64,000 nt of DNA from Sphingopyxis terrae subsp. terrae NBRC 15098 (lineage in GTDB: Bacteria > Pseudomonadota > Alphaproteobacteria > Sphingomonadales > Sphingomonadaceae): positions 310,001 to 374,000 of the forward strand of contig NZ_BCZQ01000003.1 of NCBI RefSeq assembly GCF_001598815.1. Direction: 5' to 3'. The translations under genes were made by a program, and so were the position numbers. This document shows positions 57,071 through 64,000 of this stretch, piece after piece. The stretch's first letter is position 1. Each line of letters opens with the position of its first letter. Below the pieces are notes generated by a model. The model was not told where the DNA came from. It ran no database searches and worked only from the letters and a program-made list of their open reading frames with translations.

Positions 57071-57646
57071 ATGGCCGAATTTTTCGACGCGCTGACCGAT
57101 AAGCACGTCGCTTTCATCGAGAAGCAACCTATCTTCTTCGTCGCGACCGCGGCCGCCGACGGGCGCGTGAACCTGTCGCCCAAGGGCTATGCCGACAGCT
57201 TCCGCATCTTGTCCGGCAGCCAGGTCGCCTATCTCGACCTCGGCGGATCGGGGAACGAAACCCATGCGCATCTTGCGGCCGAACAAGCCGACCGCGGACG
57301 CATCACGATCATGTTCTGCGCCTTCGACCGCAGCGCGCTGATCCTGCGCCTCTATGGCCGCGGCCGCGCGGTGTTGCCGCAGGATGACGAATGGGATGCG
57401 CTCGCGGCGCAGTTCAGTCTGCTCCCCGGCACGCGCCAGATCTTCGTCATCGATATCGACAGCGTGCAGACGAGCTGCGGCTGGGGCGTGCCGATGATGG
57501 AATTGCAGCACGAACGTGACACGCTGCAGAAATATCATCGTCAGGCCGATCCGGTCGAATGGACCGAAAAGTTCAAGGGCCGCACGCGCAGCATCGACGG
57601 ACTGCCGACCCGGCCGACCGACCGCTATATCGCGGGCGACGCCTGA
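57071..57646 (+). CDS. Pyridoxamine 5'-phosphate oxidase family protein
   Basis: The 191-residue protein has a split-barrel flavin-binding fold: FFVATAAADGRVNLSPKGYA at about residues 24-43, then RITIMFCAFDRSALILRLYGRG. It may bind FMN or F420 as cofactor. The substrate is unknown; it lacks the specific C-terminal signature of true PdxH. It ends directly where the DUF2007 gene begins. Confidence 0.86.
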   Translation: MAEFFDALTDKHVAFIEKQPIFFVATAAADGRVNLSPKGYADSFRILSGSQVAYLDLGGSGNETHAHLAAEQADRGRITIMFCAFDRSALILRLYGRGRAVLPQDDEWDALAAQFSLLPGTRQIFVIDIDSVQTSCGWGVPMMELQHERDTLQKYHRQADPVEWTEKFKGRTRSIDGLPTRPTDRYIAGDA

Positions 57647-57859
57647 ATGGCGCTGGTCGAACTGGTGCGGATGCCGAACGGCGCCGAGGCCGAATTGCTG
57701 CGCGGTCGCCTCGAAAGCGCCGGAGTTCCTGCGGTCTGCTTCGACGCCGGGATGAATATCGCCGAAAGCGTCGGGCTCGCGATTCCGGTCCGCGTCATGG
57801 TGCTCGACGAGGATCTTGCCGACGCGCGCGCCTTGATGGCGGAGTTCGGGATCGCCTAG
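57647..57859 (+). CDS. DUF2007 domain protein (putative signal transducing)
   Basis: The 70-residue protein matches the DUF2007 fold: LVELVRMPNGAEAELLRGRLESAGV, then PVRVMVLDEDLADARALMAEF. Function is unknown. It begins with no gap after the oxidase-like gene, so the two are translated together. Confidence 0.82.
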   Translation: MALVELVRMPNGAEAELLRGRLESAGVPAVCFDAGMNIAESVGLAIPVRVMVLDEDLADARALMAEFGIA

Positions 57860-57933
57860 GATGAAGATGGCGGCTGCAACCCGGACCCGCCGCCGTTCGT
57901 CTTTACCGCAATGAAAGCAGCCCGCCCTCTCCC

Positions 57934-58653
57934 ATGATCCCGCCCGCACCCATGATCAAGGTCGCCAGCTACAATATGCGCAAGGGCATCGGCCTCGACC
58001 GCCGCCGCGATCCGGGGCGAGTGCTGTCGGTTCTTGGCGAGCTCGATGCCGACATCGTCGCCTTGCAGGAGGCCGACCGCCGCTTCGGCACGCGCGCGAG
58101 TGCGATCCCGCCGCACATGTTCGAAGATCATAGCGACTATGTTCCCGTCGACCTGCTGGACGGCCGCCCCTATGCGATCGGTTGGCACGGCAATGCGCTG
58201 CTCGTGCGCAAGGGCGTCGTGGTCGAGGAGAGTCACGCGCTCCATCTGCCAACGCTCGAACCGCGCGGCGCGGTCGCCGCGACGGTGCGCGTCGGCGATA
58301 CGCGGCTCCGCGTCGTGGGCATGCATCTCGACATTTCGGGGCTGCGCCGGCGCCAGCAGGCGCGCGCCATCCTCTCGCATGTCGCCGAAGGCGAAAAGCT
58401 GCCAACGGTGCTGATGGGCGACTGCAACGAATGGCGCAATCGCGGCGGCTGCCTCCACGATTTCGGCGAGCATCACCGTCTCGTCGATACCGGCCACAGT
58501 TTTCACAGCCGCAAGCCCGTCGCGCGCCTCGACCGCATCTTCGCCTCGCCCGAGCTCGAAGCCGTGGACGCCGGCGTCCACCAGAGCGCGCTCGCCGCGC
58601 GCGCGTCCGACCATCTGCCGATCTGGGCGCGGTTCAAAACGATGGAAGACTGA
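57934..58653 (+). CDS. Endonuclease/exonuclease/phosphatase family protein
   Basis: The 239-residue protein has the DNase I-like fold. Motifs are VASYNMRKGIG, ALQEADRRFG with the metal-binding Glu, MHLDISG, MGDCNEW and a terminal ASDHLPIWARF with the catalytic Asp-His. Such proteins hydrolyse phosphodiesters or phospholipids. The second ATG at 57952 may be the true start. It ends just before a palindromic repeat cluster. Confidence 0.86.
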   Translation: MIPPAPMIKVASYNMRKGIGLDRRRDPGRVLSVLGELDADIVALQEADRRFGTRASAIPPHMFEDHSDYVPVDLLDGRPYAIGWHGNALLVRKGVVVEESHALHLPTLEPRGAVAATVRVGDTRLRVVGMHLDISGLRRRQQARAILSHVAEGEKLPTVLMGDCNEWRNRGGCLHDFGEHHRLVDTGHSFHSRKPVARLDRIFASPELEAVDAGVHQSALAARASDHLPIWARFKTMED

Positions 58654-58660
58654 GCAGATT

Positions 58661-58775
58661 CCCCTCCCGCAAGCGGGAGGGGCAGCGAGACTTGCGACTT
58701 TGTTCGTTAGTCGCAGCGGGGCGGGCCATCGCAGCGTCGTTGCCCACCCCTAACCCCTCCCGCTTGCGGGAGGGG
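58661..58775. repeat. Composite palindromic repeat (two inverted copies)
   Basis: A 22-bp palindrome with arms cccctcccg/cgggagggg and a caag loop is at 58661-58682. Its counterpart with a cttg loop is at 58754-58775, in inverted orientation. Between them, gcgact ... agtcgc can also pair. The same 22-mer is at 43647-43668. It looks like a MITE-type dispersed repeat and may also act as a terminator. Confidence 0.78.
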
Positions 58776-58895
58776 AATGATATGCCCAAAATTTAGGCAA
58801 ACCCCTGCCTAGCCTGCCTGCCGCGTGAACGATCCGGCACGCCACCGGCGCCAAAACCGTCACAAAATGTTAACTTTCCCGCCCTCGTCGCAATT

Positions 58896-58911
58896 TGGCA
58901 CGGCTGTTGCA
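58896..58911 (+). promoter_or_regulatory. Sigma-54 (-24/-12) promoter of glnK-amtB
   Basis: TGGCAC-N5-TTGCA matches the RpoN consensus exactly. It lies 34 bp before the glnK ATG. A partial NtrC-like dyad, GCACC (58909-58913) and GGTGC (58921-58925), overlaps and follows it, with 7 bp between arms rather than the expected arrangement. Confidence 0.88.
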
Positions 58912-58930
58912 CCGCAACATGGTGCCATAA

Positions 58931-59284
<354 letters not shown>

Positions 59285-59301
59285 TGACGAAGGGGGAAAA
59301 T

Positions 59302-60672
59302 ATGACGTTCGCAAAGAAAATGGGGGTCGGTAAGATCGCGGCGAGCGCCGCGGCTGGCGGCCTCGCGCTGTTCGCGGCGCTGCCCGCCTGGGCGCAGGAA
59401 GCGGCCGAAGCCGCACCCGTCGTCGACAAGGGCGATACCGCCTGGATGATGACCTCGACCGTGCTCGTCCTGGCGATGATCCTGCCCGGCCTTGCGCTCT
59501 TCTATGGCGGCCTGACGCGCACCAAGAATATGCTTTCGACGATGACGCAGATCGGCGCGGTCGCCTGTCTCGCGATGATCGTCTGGGTTTGCTACGGCTA
59601 TGGCCTCGCTTTCGGCCCCGAAGGCAATGCCTTCATCTCCTGGGGCAAATTCTTTCTCGCCGGCGTCACGCCCGACAGCCTTGCCGATACATTCTCGGAC
59701 GGCTTCAAGCTGCCCGAATATGTGTTCATCTGTTTCCAGATGACCTTCGCCGCGATCACGCTGGCGCTGGTTCTGGGCGCGACGGTCGAACGCATGAAAT
59801 TTTCGGCAGCCCTCGTCTTCGGCGTCATCTGGCTGACGATCGTCTATTTCCCGATCGCGCACATGGTGTGGGCGGTTGGCGGCTTCCTTTTTGAAGGCAA
59901 GATGTTCGGCACCGATCTGCCGGCGGCACTCGACTTTGCGGGCGGCACCGTGGTCCACATCAACGCCGGTGTCTCGGCACTCGTCGCGGCGATGATCCTC
60001 GGCAAGCGTATCGGCTATCAGAAGGAAATCATGGCGCCGCACTCGCTGACGCTGACCATGGTCGGCACCGGCCTGCTGTGGGTGGGCTGGTTCGGCTTCA
60101 ACGCCGGTTCGGCGCTCGAAGCCAATGGCTCTGCGGCGCTCGCGATGATCAACACCTTCGTCGCCACCGCCTCGGCCGGCCTTGCCTGGATGCTCGCCGA
60201 AAAGCTGGGCGGTCACAAGCCGTCGGCTCTTGGCTTCTGCTCGGGCATCATCGCCGGCCTCGTCGCGGTCACTCCGGCAGCGGGCAATTCGGGTCCGTTC
60301 GGCGCGATCGTCCTCGGCGCGGTTGCCGCGTTCATCTGCTTCTACGTCGTCACCGTCCTCAAGCCCAAGCTCGGCTACGATGACGCGCTCGATGCGTTCG
60401 GCATCCACGGCGTGGGCGGCATCGTCGGCGCCATCGGCACCGGCATCGTCTACGCTCCGAGCCTCGGCGGTCCCGGTGGTGAGGATTTCGCGATGGGACC
60501 TCAGGTCGTAACCCAGATCGTCGCTGTCCTCGTCGCGATCGTCTGGGCCGCCATCGGCACCGTCATCGCGGTCTATGTCGCCAAGGCGCTCACCGGGCTC
60601 CGCGTCACCGAAGAAGTCGAACGCGAAGGCCTCGACCTCGGCGAACATGGGGAACGCGCCTACAATATGTAA
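59302..60672 (+). CDS. amtB: Ammonium transporter
   Basis: The 456-residue channel has a signal peptide (ASAAAGGLALFAALPAWAQ) and 11 membrane helices. The twin pore histidines lie in FPIAHMVWAVGG and AFGIHGVGGIVG. It takes up ammonium under limiting conditions and is gated by GlnK. I chose ATG 59302, which has aaggggga upstream; GTG 59281 and ATG 59284 overlap glnK and are possible. It is followed by a strong terminator. Confidence 0.95.
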   Translation: MTFAKKMGVGKIAASAAAGGLALFAALPAWAQEAAEAAPVVDKGDTAWMMTSTVLVLAMILPGLALFYGGLTRTKNMLSTMTQIGAVACLAMIVWVCYGYGLAFGPEGNAFISWGKFFLAGVTPDSLADTFSDGFKLPEYVFICFQMTFAAITLALVLGATVERMKFSAALVFGVIWLTIVYFPIAHMVWAVGGFLFEGKMFGTDLPAALDFAGGTVVHINAGVSALVAAMILGKRIGYQKEIMAPHSLTLTMVGTGLLWVGWFGFNAGSALEANGSAALAMINTFVATASAGLAWMLAEKLGGHKPSALGFCSGIIAGLVAVTPAAGNSGPFGAIVLGAVAAFICFYVVTVLKPKLGYDDALDAFGIHGVGGIVGAIGTGIVYAPSLGGPGGEDFAMGPQVVTQIVAVLVAIVWAAIGTVIAVYVAKALTGLRVTEEVEREGLDLGEHGERAYNM

Positions 60673-60756
60673 TCACGAGACAGGATACCCGCCGCCGCTC
60701 TCTCCTCTTTCAAACGGGCGGCGGGGTCCTAACCAGGTTCCTCCTGCGAACCACTC

Positions 60757-60792
60757 ATGGCCGGGATGCGAAAGCGCCCCGGCCATTTTTTT
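60757..60792 (+). terminator. Intrinsic terminator of glnK-amtB
   Basis: TGGCCGGG (60758-60765) pairs with CCCGGCCA (60778-60785) and is followed by seven T. It lies 85 bp after the amtB stop. Confidence 0.9.
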
Positions 60793-60944
60793 GTGCAGAT
60801 TGCACTGCACAATAAAAGGGCAGCGCTGCCGCGAAATTAGGCCTTCCCATCATGACATTAATATGGCATTCAGCCTGTCAACAGTTTCAGGAGGGGAGAG
60901 CCTGAAAGGCTGGGCCAGGACGCAAGTCCTGGCCCTCTTTTTTT
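60793..60944 (+). ncRNA. Candidate small RNA ending in a second terminator
   Basis: After the amtB terminator there is no gene for about 320 bp. The stretch holds a 12-bp palindrome ggcagcgctgcc (60819-60830); a hairpin TTTCAGG (60885-60891)/CCTGAAA (60901-60907) with a G-rich loop (aggggagag); and a strong intrinsic terminator gggccaggac/gtcctggccc at 60912-60935 followed by tctttttttg. A terminator with no preceding gene suggests an independent short transcript. I do not see a convincing promoter or a match to a known sRNA family. The 5' end is arbitrary here. Confidence 0.4.
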
Positions 60945-61112
60945 GCCCATTTCGCAGGCACCCCTGAAAAGCCGCGCTTTTTCAGGCCTCTCGTATAGCG
61001 AGGCATCGCCGAGGGCTGCACGCCCCGGTCCGCCGAATCGGTCGCGCCGAACGCCTTCGCCGCGAAAGACTCCGGCCGCCGCGATGCTTTTGCGCGCCGC
61101 GGCAAAGGCCGC
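60945..61112. other. Remaining intergenic region, no gene seen
   Basis: Between the candidate sRNA terminator and the GMC oxidoreductase stop I find no coding frame of note. A short hairpin (cctgaaaa/ttttcagg, 60963-60986) is present but has no T-tract on the minus strand, where it would end the GMC transcript. Confidence 0.5.
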
Positions 61113-62699
61113 TTATTGCAGCGCGGATTTGACGAAATCGGCGGCGCGTTCGCCGATCATGATGCTCGGCGCATTGGTGTTGCCGCTGACGAGGCGGGGC
61201 ATGATGCTCGCATCGGCAACCCACAGGCCATCGACGCCATTCAGCTTCAGCGTCGGGTCGACAACCGCGTCGGCGTCGCTGCCCATGCGGCAGGTGCCGA
61301 CCGGGTGATAGACGGTGTCGGCGCGGCTGCGGATCAGCGCGTCGAGCGCGGCGTCATCGTCGATATTCACCGGGTGGCGATCGACGCCGGCATAGTCGGA
61401 CAGCGGCGGCGCGGCGACGATGCGGTGCATCATCCGCACCCCGGCGCGCAGCGTCGCCATGTCGCGGTCGTCGGTCAGGAAGCCGGGATCGATCATGGGT
61501 GCAGCCGCTGCATCGGGCGAGGCGAGCGTCACGCTGCCTCGGCTTTCGGGGCGCAGGACGCAGGCGTGGCACGAAAAACCATGCCCCTTCACCTTGGTGC
61601 GGCCGTGATCCTCCAGCATCGCGGGCACGAAGTGGAACTGGATATCGGGCGCAGCGACGTCGGGCCGCGATTTCCAGAAGCCGCCCGCCTCGGCGAAGGG
61701 CGTGGTCATGATGCCGGTACGCCCGGTGCGATGTTCGAAGATTGCCTTCAGCATCCGCCAGCTGCCCGCCAGACTGTCGCCGAAGGGGTCGCCCGAGCGC
61801 GTTTCCCAGCTCGACACATAGTCGATATGGTCCTGCAGATCGGCCCCCACCGCCGCACGGTCGGCCACCGGATCGATCCCCATCGCCTTCAGATGGGCGG
61901 CGGGTCCGATGCCCGACAGCATCAGCAGCTGCGGCGACCCGAAAGCACCGGCCGACAGGATCACCCCGCCCGCAGCGCGCAGCGTCTCGCGCGCGTTGCC
62001 GCGGCGGATCGCCACGCCCGTCGCGCGGCCGTTTTCGACGATGATTTTTTCGACCAGCGCGCCGGTGCGAATGGCGAAATTGGCGCGCCCGCGCAGCGGT
62101 TCGACATAGGCGCGCGCCGCCGACCAACGCTCGCCGCCCTTCTGTGTCACCTGATACAGGCCAAAGCCTTCCTGCTGCGCGCCGTTGAAATCGGGGGTGC
62201 GCGGCAATTGCAGCGCCGCCGCGCTCTCGACGAAGCGGCGGCTCGTCACATTGGGCCAGCGCTGGTCCATCACGTTGAGCGGACCGTCGTCACCGTGCCA
62301 TTCGTCGGCGCCGCGTTCATTGCCCTCGCTGCGCTTGAAATAGGGCAGCACGTCGGCATAGCTCCAGCCGCTCGCGCCAAGCGCCGCCCATTGGTCGTAA
62401 TCGAAAGCGTGCCCGCGAATATAGATCATCGCGTTGATCGCGCTCGATCCACCCAGCCCGCGCCCGCGCGGCTGGTAGCCGGTGCGGCCGTTTAGTCCCT
62501 TTTGCGGAACCGTATCATATTGATAATTCGACTTCTTGGGGATGAAGGGCATGAAACCGGGCGTCTTCACCCACATATTGTCGTTCGACCCGCCGGCTTC
62601 GATCAGGCAGACACGCCGCGTGCCGTCCTCGGCAAGCCGTCCCGCCGCCGCGCTCCCGGCGCTGCCGCCGCCGATGACGATGATGTCGAACTGATCCAT
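61113..62699 (-). CDS. GMC family oxidoreductase (choline dehydrogenase-like)
   Basis: The 528-residue flavoenzyme has the FAD motif DIIVIGGGSAGSAAAGRLAE at the N terminus. GMC signatures include GLGGSSAINAMIYIRG and a Gly/Ser-rich GGVILSAGAFGSPQLL. The active-site His is in VYHPVGTCRMG, with a later Asn in SGNTNAPSIMIGER. It oxidises an alcohol; choline, long-chain alcohol or other substrates are possible. It is close to a sterol-desaturase-family gene upstream (62796-63713), which could suggest a lipid alcohol. Confidence 0.92.
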   Translation of the reverse strand: MDQFDIIVIGGGSAGSAAAGRLAEDGTRRVCLIEAGGSNDNMWVKTPGFMPFIPKKSNYQYDTVPQKGLNGRTGYQPRGRGLGGSSAINAMIYIRGHAFDYDQWAALGASGWSYADVLPYFKRSEGNERGADEWHGDDGPLNVMDQRWPNVTSRRFVESAAALQLPRTPDFNGAQQEGFGLYQVTQKGGERWSAARAYVEPLRGRANFAIRTGALVEKIIVENGRATGVAIRRGNARETLRAAGGVILSAGAFGSPQLLMLSGIGPAAHLKAMGIDPVADRAAVGADLQDHIDYVSSWETRSGDPFGDSLAGSWRMLKAIFEHRTGRTGIMTTPFAEAGGFWKSRPDVAAPDIQFHFVPAMLEDHGRTKVKGHGFSCHACVLRPESRGSVTLASPDAAAAPMIDPGFLTDDRDMATLRAGVRMMHRIVAAPPLSDYAGVDRHPVNIDDDAALDALIRSRADTVYHPVGTCRMGSDADAVVDPTLKLNGVDGLWVADASIMPRLVSGNTNAPSIMIGERAADFVKSALQ

Positions 62700-62795
62700 A
62701 AAGCCGCTCCCCTCGCCACCCGATCGGTGGTCAATTGCGACTTACATGAATGTCATTAGCCCGCGAGGCAAGCGCGTTGTCGCGGCGGGCGAAGA

Positions 62796-63713
62796 CTATT
62801 CCGCAGCCGGCTCCTCGGCGGGGCGGCCGGCCGCCCATCGCTCCTTGATCATCGCACTGGTCATCCGGCTGCCGTCGTGGCTCCAGCCGGGTTCGCGCCA
62901 GATATAGGACAGCTTGTGCCGCCACGGCGCGCTCCACACGTCCTTGGCGATCCCGACCCATTCATGGACCGCGGCCCACAAAAGGTTGAAGCTGCCGAGT
63001 TGCTTGACGATGCCATAGCGAACCGGATCGTCGTCGCGTTCGGGAACGAAGCTGCCGAACATCCGATCCCACACGATGAAGACCCCGGCATAGTTGGCGT
63101 CGAGGTAGCGCGGGTTGACGCCGTGGTGAACGCGGTGGTGCGATGGCGTGTTCATCACCGCCTCGAACCAGCGCGGCATCCGCCCGATCGCCTCGGTATG
63201 AATCCAGAACTGGTAGATCAGGTTGAGCCCGCCGCAGAAAAAGACCATCGCGGGTGGAAAGCCGATCAGGAACAGCGGCAGACGGAACAGGAAGGCCAGG
63301 CTGAAAAAGCCGGTCCAGGTCTGCCGCAGCGCGGTCGACAGATTATAATGCTGGCTCGAATGATGGATGACATGGCTCGCCCAGAACCAGCGGACGCGGT
63401 GCGCGCTGCGATGAAAGGCATAATAGGCCAGATCGTCGAGGACGAAGCAGAGGATCCACGCCCACCACCATTGTTTGAGCGCGATGCCGATGTCGAACAG
63501 GTGGAATTGATAGACCCACACCGCCATGCCGACGACCGCCGCGCCGACCGCCGCACCGGCCACTTGACTACCGGTACCAAGCAGGAGCGAGGTCAGCGTG
63601 TCGCGCGTTTCGTACCGGCTCTTGTCGCGGCGCAGCGACACGATCATCTCGGCGATCAGCAACAGGATAAAGGCGGGCACCGCATAGGTTACCGGGTTGG
63701 GAAGATCATCCAT
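62796..63713 (-). CDS. Sterol desaturase/fatty acid hydroxylase family protein (3)
   Basis: A protein of about 305 residues has four or more membrane helices and the di-iron His boxes FHRSAH, HVIHHSS and SHHRVHH. It is the third member of this superfamily in the window besides CrtZ. ATG 63713 (MDDLPNPVTYAVPAF) is chosen; 63722 adds three residues. It overlaps the stop of the upstream gene by 8 bp, so the two are probably translated together. The substrate is unknown. Confidence 0.86.
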   Translation of the reverse strand: MDDLPNPVTYAVPAFILLLIAEMIVSLRRDKSRYETRDTLTSLLLGTGSQVAGAAVGAAVVGMAVWVYQFHLFDIGIALKQWWWAWILCFVLDDLAYYAFHRSAHRVRWFWASHVIHHSSQHYNLSTALRQTWTGFFSLAFLFRLPLFLIGFPPAMVFFCGGLNLIYQFWIHTEAIGRMPRWFEAVMNTPSHHRVHHGVNPRYLDANYAGVFIVWDRMFGSFVPERDDDPVRYGIVKQLGSFNLLWAAVHEWVGIAKDVWSAPWRHKLSYIWREPGWSHDGSRMTSAMIKERWAAGRPAEEPAAE

Positions 63714-64000
63714 GCGCCACATCCCGCATCCGCGCCGCCCATACCCCCGCGTCTTTCCCGAGTTGCAGCGTCACCGACCCGAAGGTTCGCTCGGGCATCG
63801 TCAATGTCAGGAAATCCTTGTCGAGCCGTCCAACCACGGCTGCGTCGACCGGCCGCGCTGCGAAATGATTGCCGTGCGCCCGCACCAGCATCATCTGCCC
63901 CGCGGCGTTGCGGACGATCGCGGCAAAGCCCGCGCGGTCGCGCGCGACCTCTATCCCCCCGAACCCCGTCTCGGCCTCGTCGGCAAGGCGGATCGCATGC
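63706..64000 (-). CDS. Partial protein, unknown function (runs off the window)
   Basis: The minus-strand frame is open from the window edge to a TGA at 63706, giving at least 97 residues. It begins HAIRLADEAETGFGG and includes QMMLVRAHGNHFAARPVDAA and TMPERTFGSVTLQLG. The N terminus lies outside. I do not recognise the family. Its stop overlaps the start of the hydroxylase-family gene. Confidence 0.65.
   Translation of the reverse strand, partial: HAIRLADEAETGFGGIEVARDRAGFAAIVRNAAGQMMLVRAHGNHFAARPVDAAVVGRLDKDFLTLTMPERTFGSVTLQLGKDAGVWAARMRDVAHG

Noticed and set aside
58909..58925. GCACC/GGTGC as a standard NtrC enhancer
   Set aside because: The spacing is longer than the known NtrC site and it overlaps the -12 promoter element instead of lying upstream.
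60945..61112. Terminator of the GMC oxidoreductase gene
   Set aside because: The hairpin near 60963 has no T-tract in the minus-strand direction.

Overview
The window is GC-rich, gene-dense chromosomal DNA from an alphaproteobacterium of the sphingomonad type, most like Sphingopyxis. That placement is inference. It rests on codon bias, the Mg-type HemB, recN near ligA, ffh near ftsY, the carotenoid hydroxylase crtZ, and short palindromic repeats (cccctcccg/cgggagggg arms, and ends like tcattgcga/tcgcaatga) of a kind I associate with that group. I see no tRNA, rRNA, CRISPR array, transposase or prophage.

Layout. 1-3.9 kb: the end of an unrecognised gene, CoA-transferase subunit B, a serine hydrolase, an epimerase and a GST. 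3.9-8.7 kb: crtZ, then leuC, a small GxxExxY gene framed by a perfect 30-bp inverted repeat, leuD, a quinone reductase and DUF167. 8.8-13.6 kb: sdhCDA without sdhB, alanine dehydrogenase, and a divergent Lrp-type regulator. 13.7-18.5 kb: a globin-coupled chemoreceptor, an SDR, a subclass B3-like metallo-beta-lactamase overlapping prmA, and phenylalanine hydroxylase. 18.6-21.3 kb: a Crp-type regulator with modABC. 21.4-27.4 kb: two fatty-acid-hydroxylase-family proteins flanking a DUF2946/TonB receptor/PepSY metal-uptake-like cluster. 27.5-38 kb, all on the minus strand: ligA, two exported proteins, a monooxygenase, a frameshifted GNAT gene, recN, bamD, a cyclophilin, rimM, rpsP and ffh. 38.3-43.6 kb: a GGDEF-EAL protein, then dapF-mtaB-ftsY-yciB joined by ATGA overlaps. 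43.7-49.1 kb, minus strand: gamma-carbonic anhydrase, an MFS/spermidine-synthase fusion, hemB and an M23 peptidase. 49.4-60.7 kb, plus strand: an SUV3-like helicase, an S4 protein, fdxA, tldD, small hypothetical genes, and glnK-amtB behind a textbook sigma-54 promoter. 60.7-64 kb: an orphan structured stretch ending in a terminator (possible sRNA), a GMC oxidoreductase, a third hydroxylase-family protein and a partial gene.

Most of the window is housekeeping and metabolic. The most unusual items are the GxxExxY cassette between leuC and leuD; a palindromic repeat translated in frame inside mtaB; the candidate sRNA after amtB; a perfect CtrA-type box inside a 10-bp dyad before the M23 peptidase; and the B3-type lactamase coupled to prmA. 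I did not identify a multi-gene defence or biosynthetic system.
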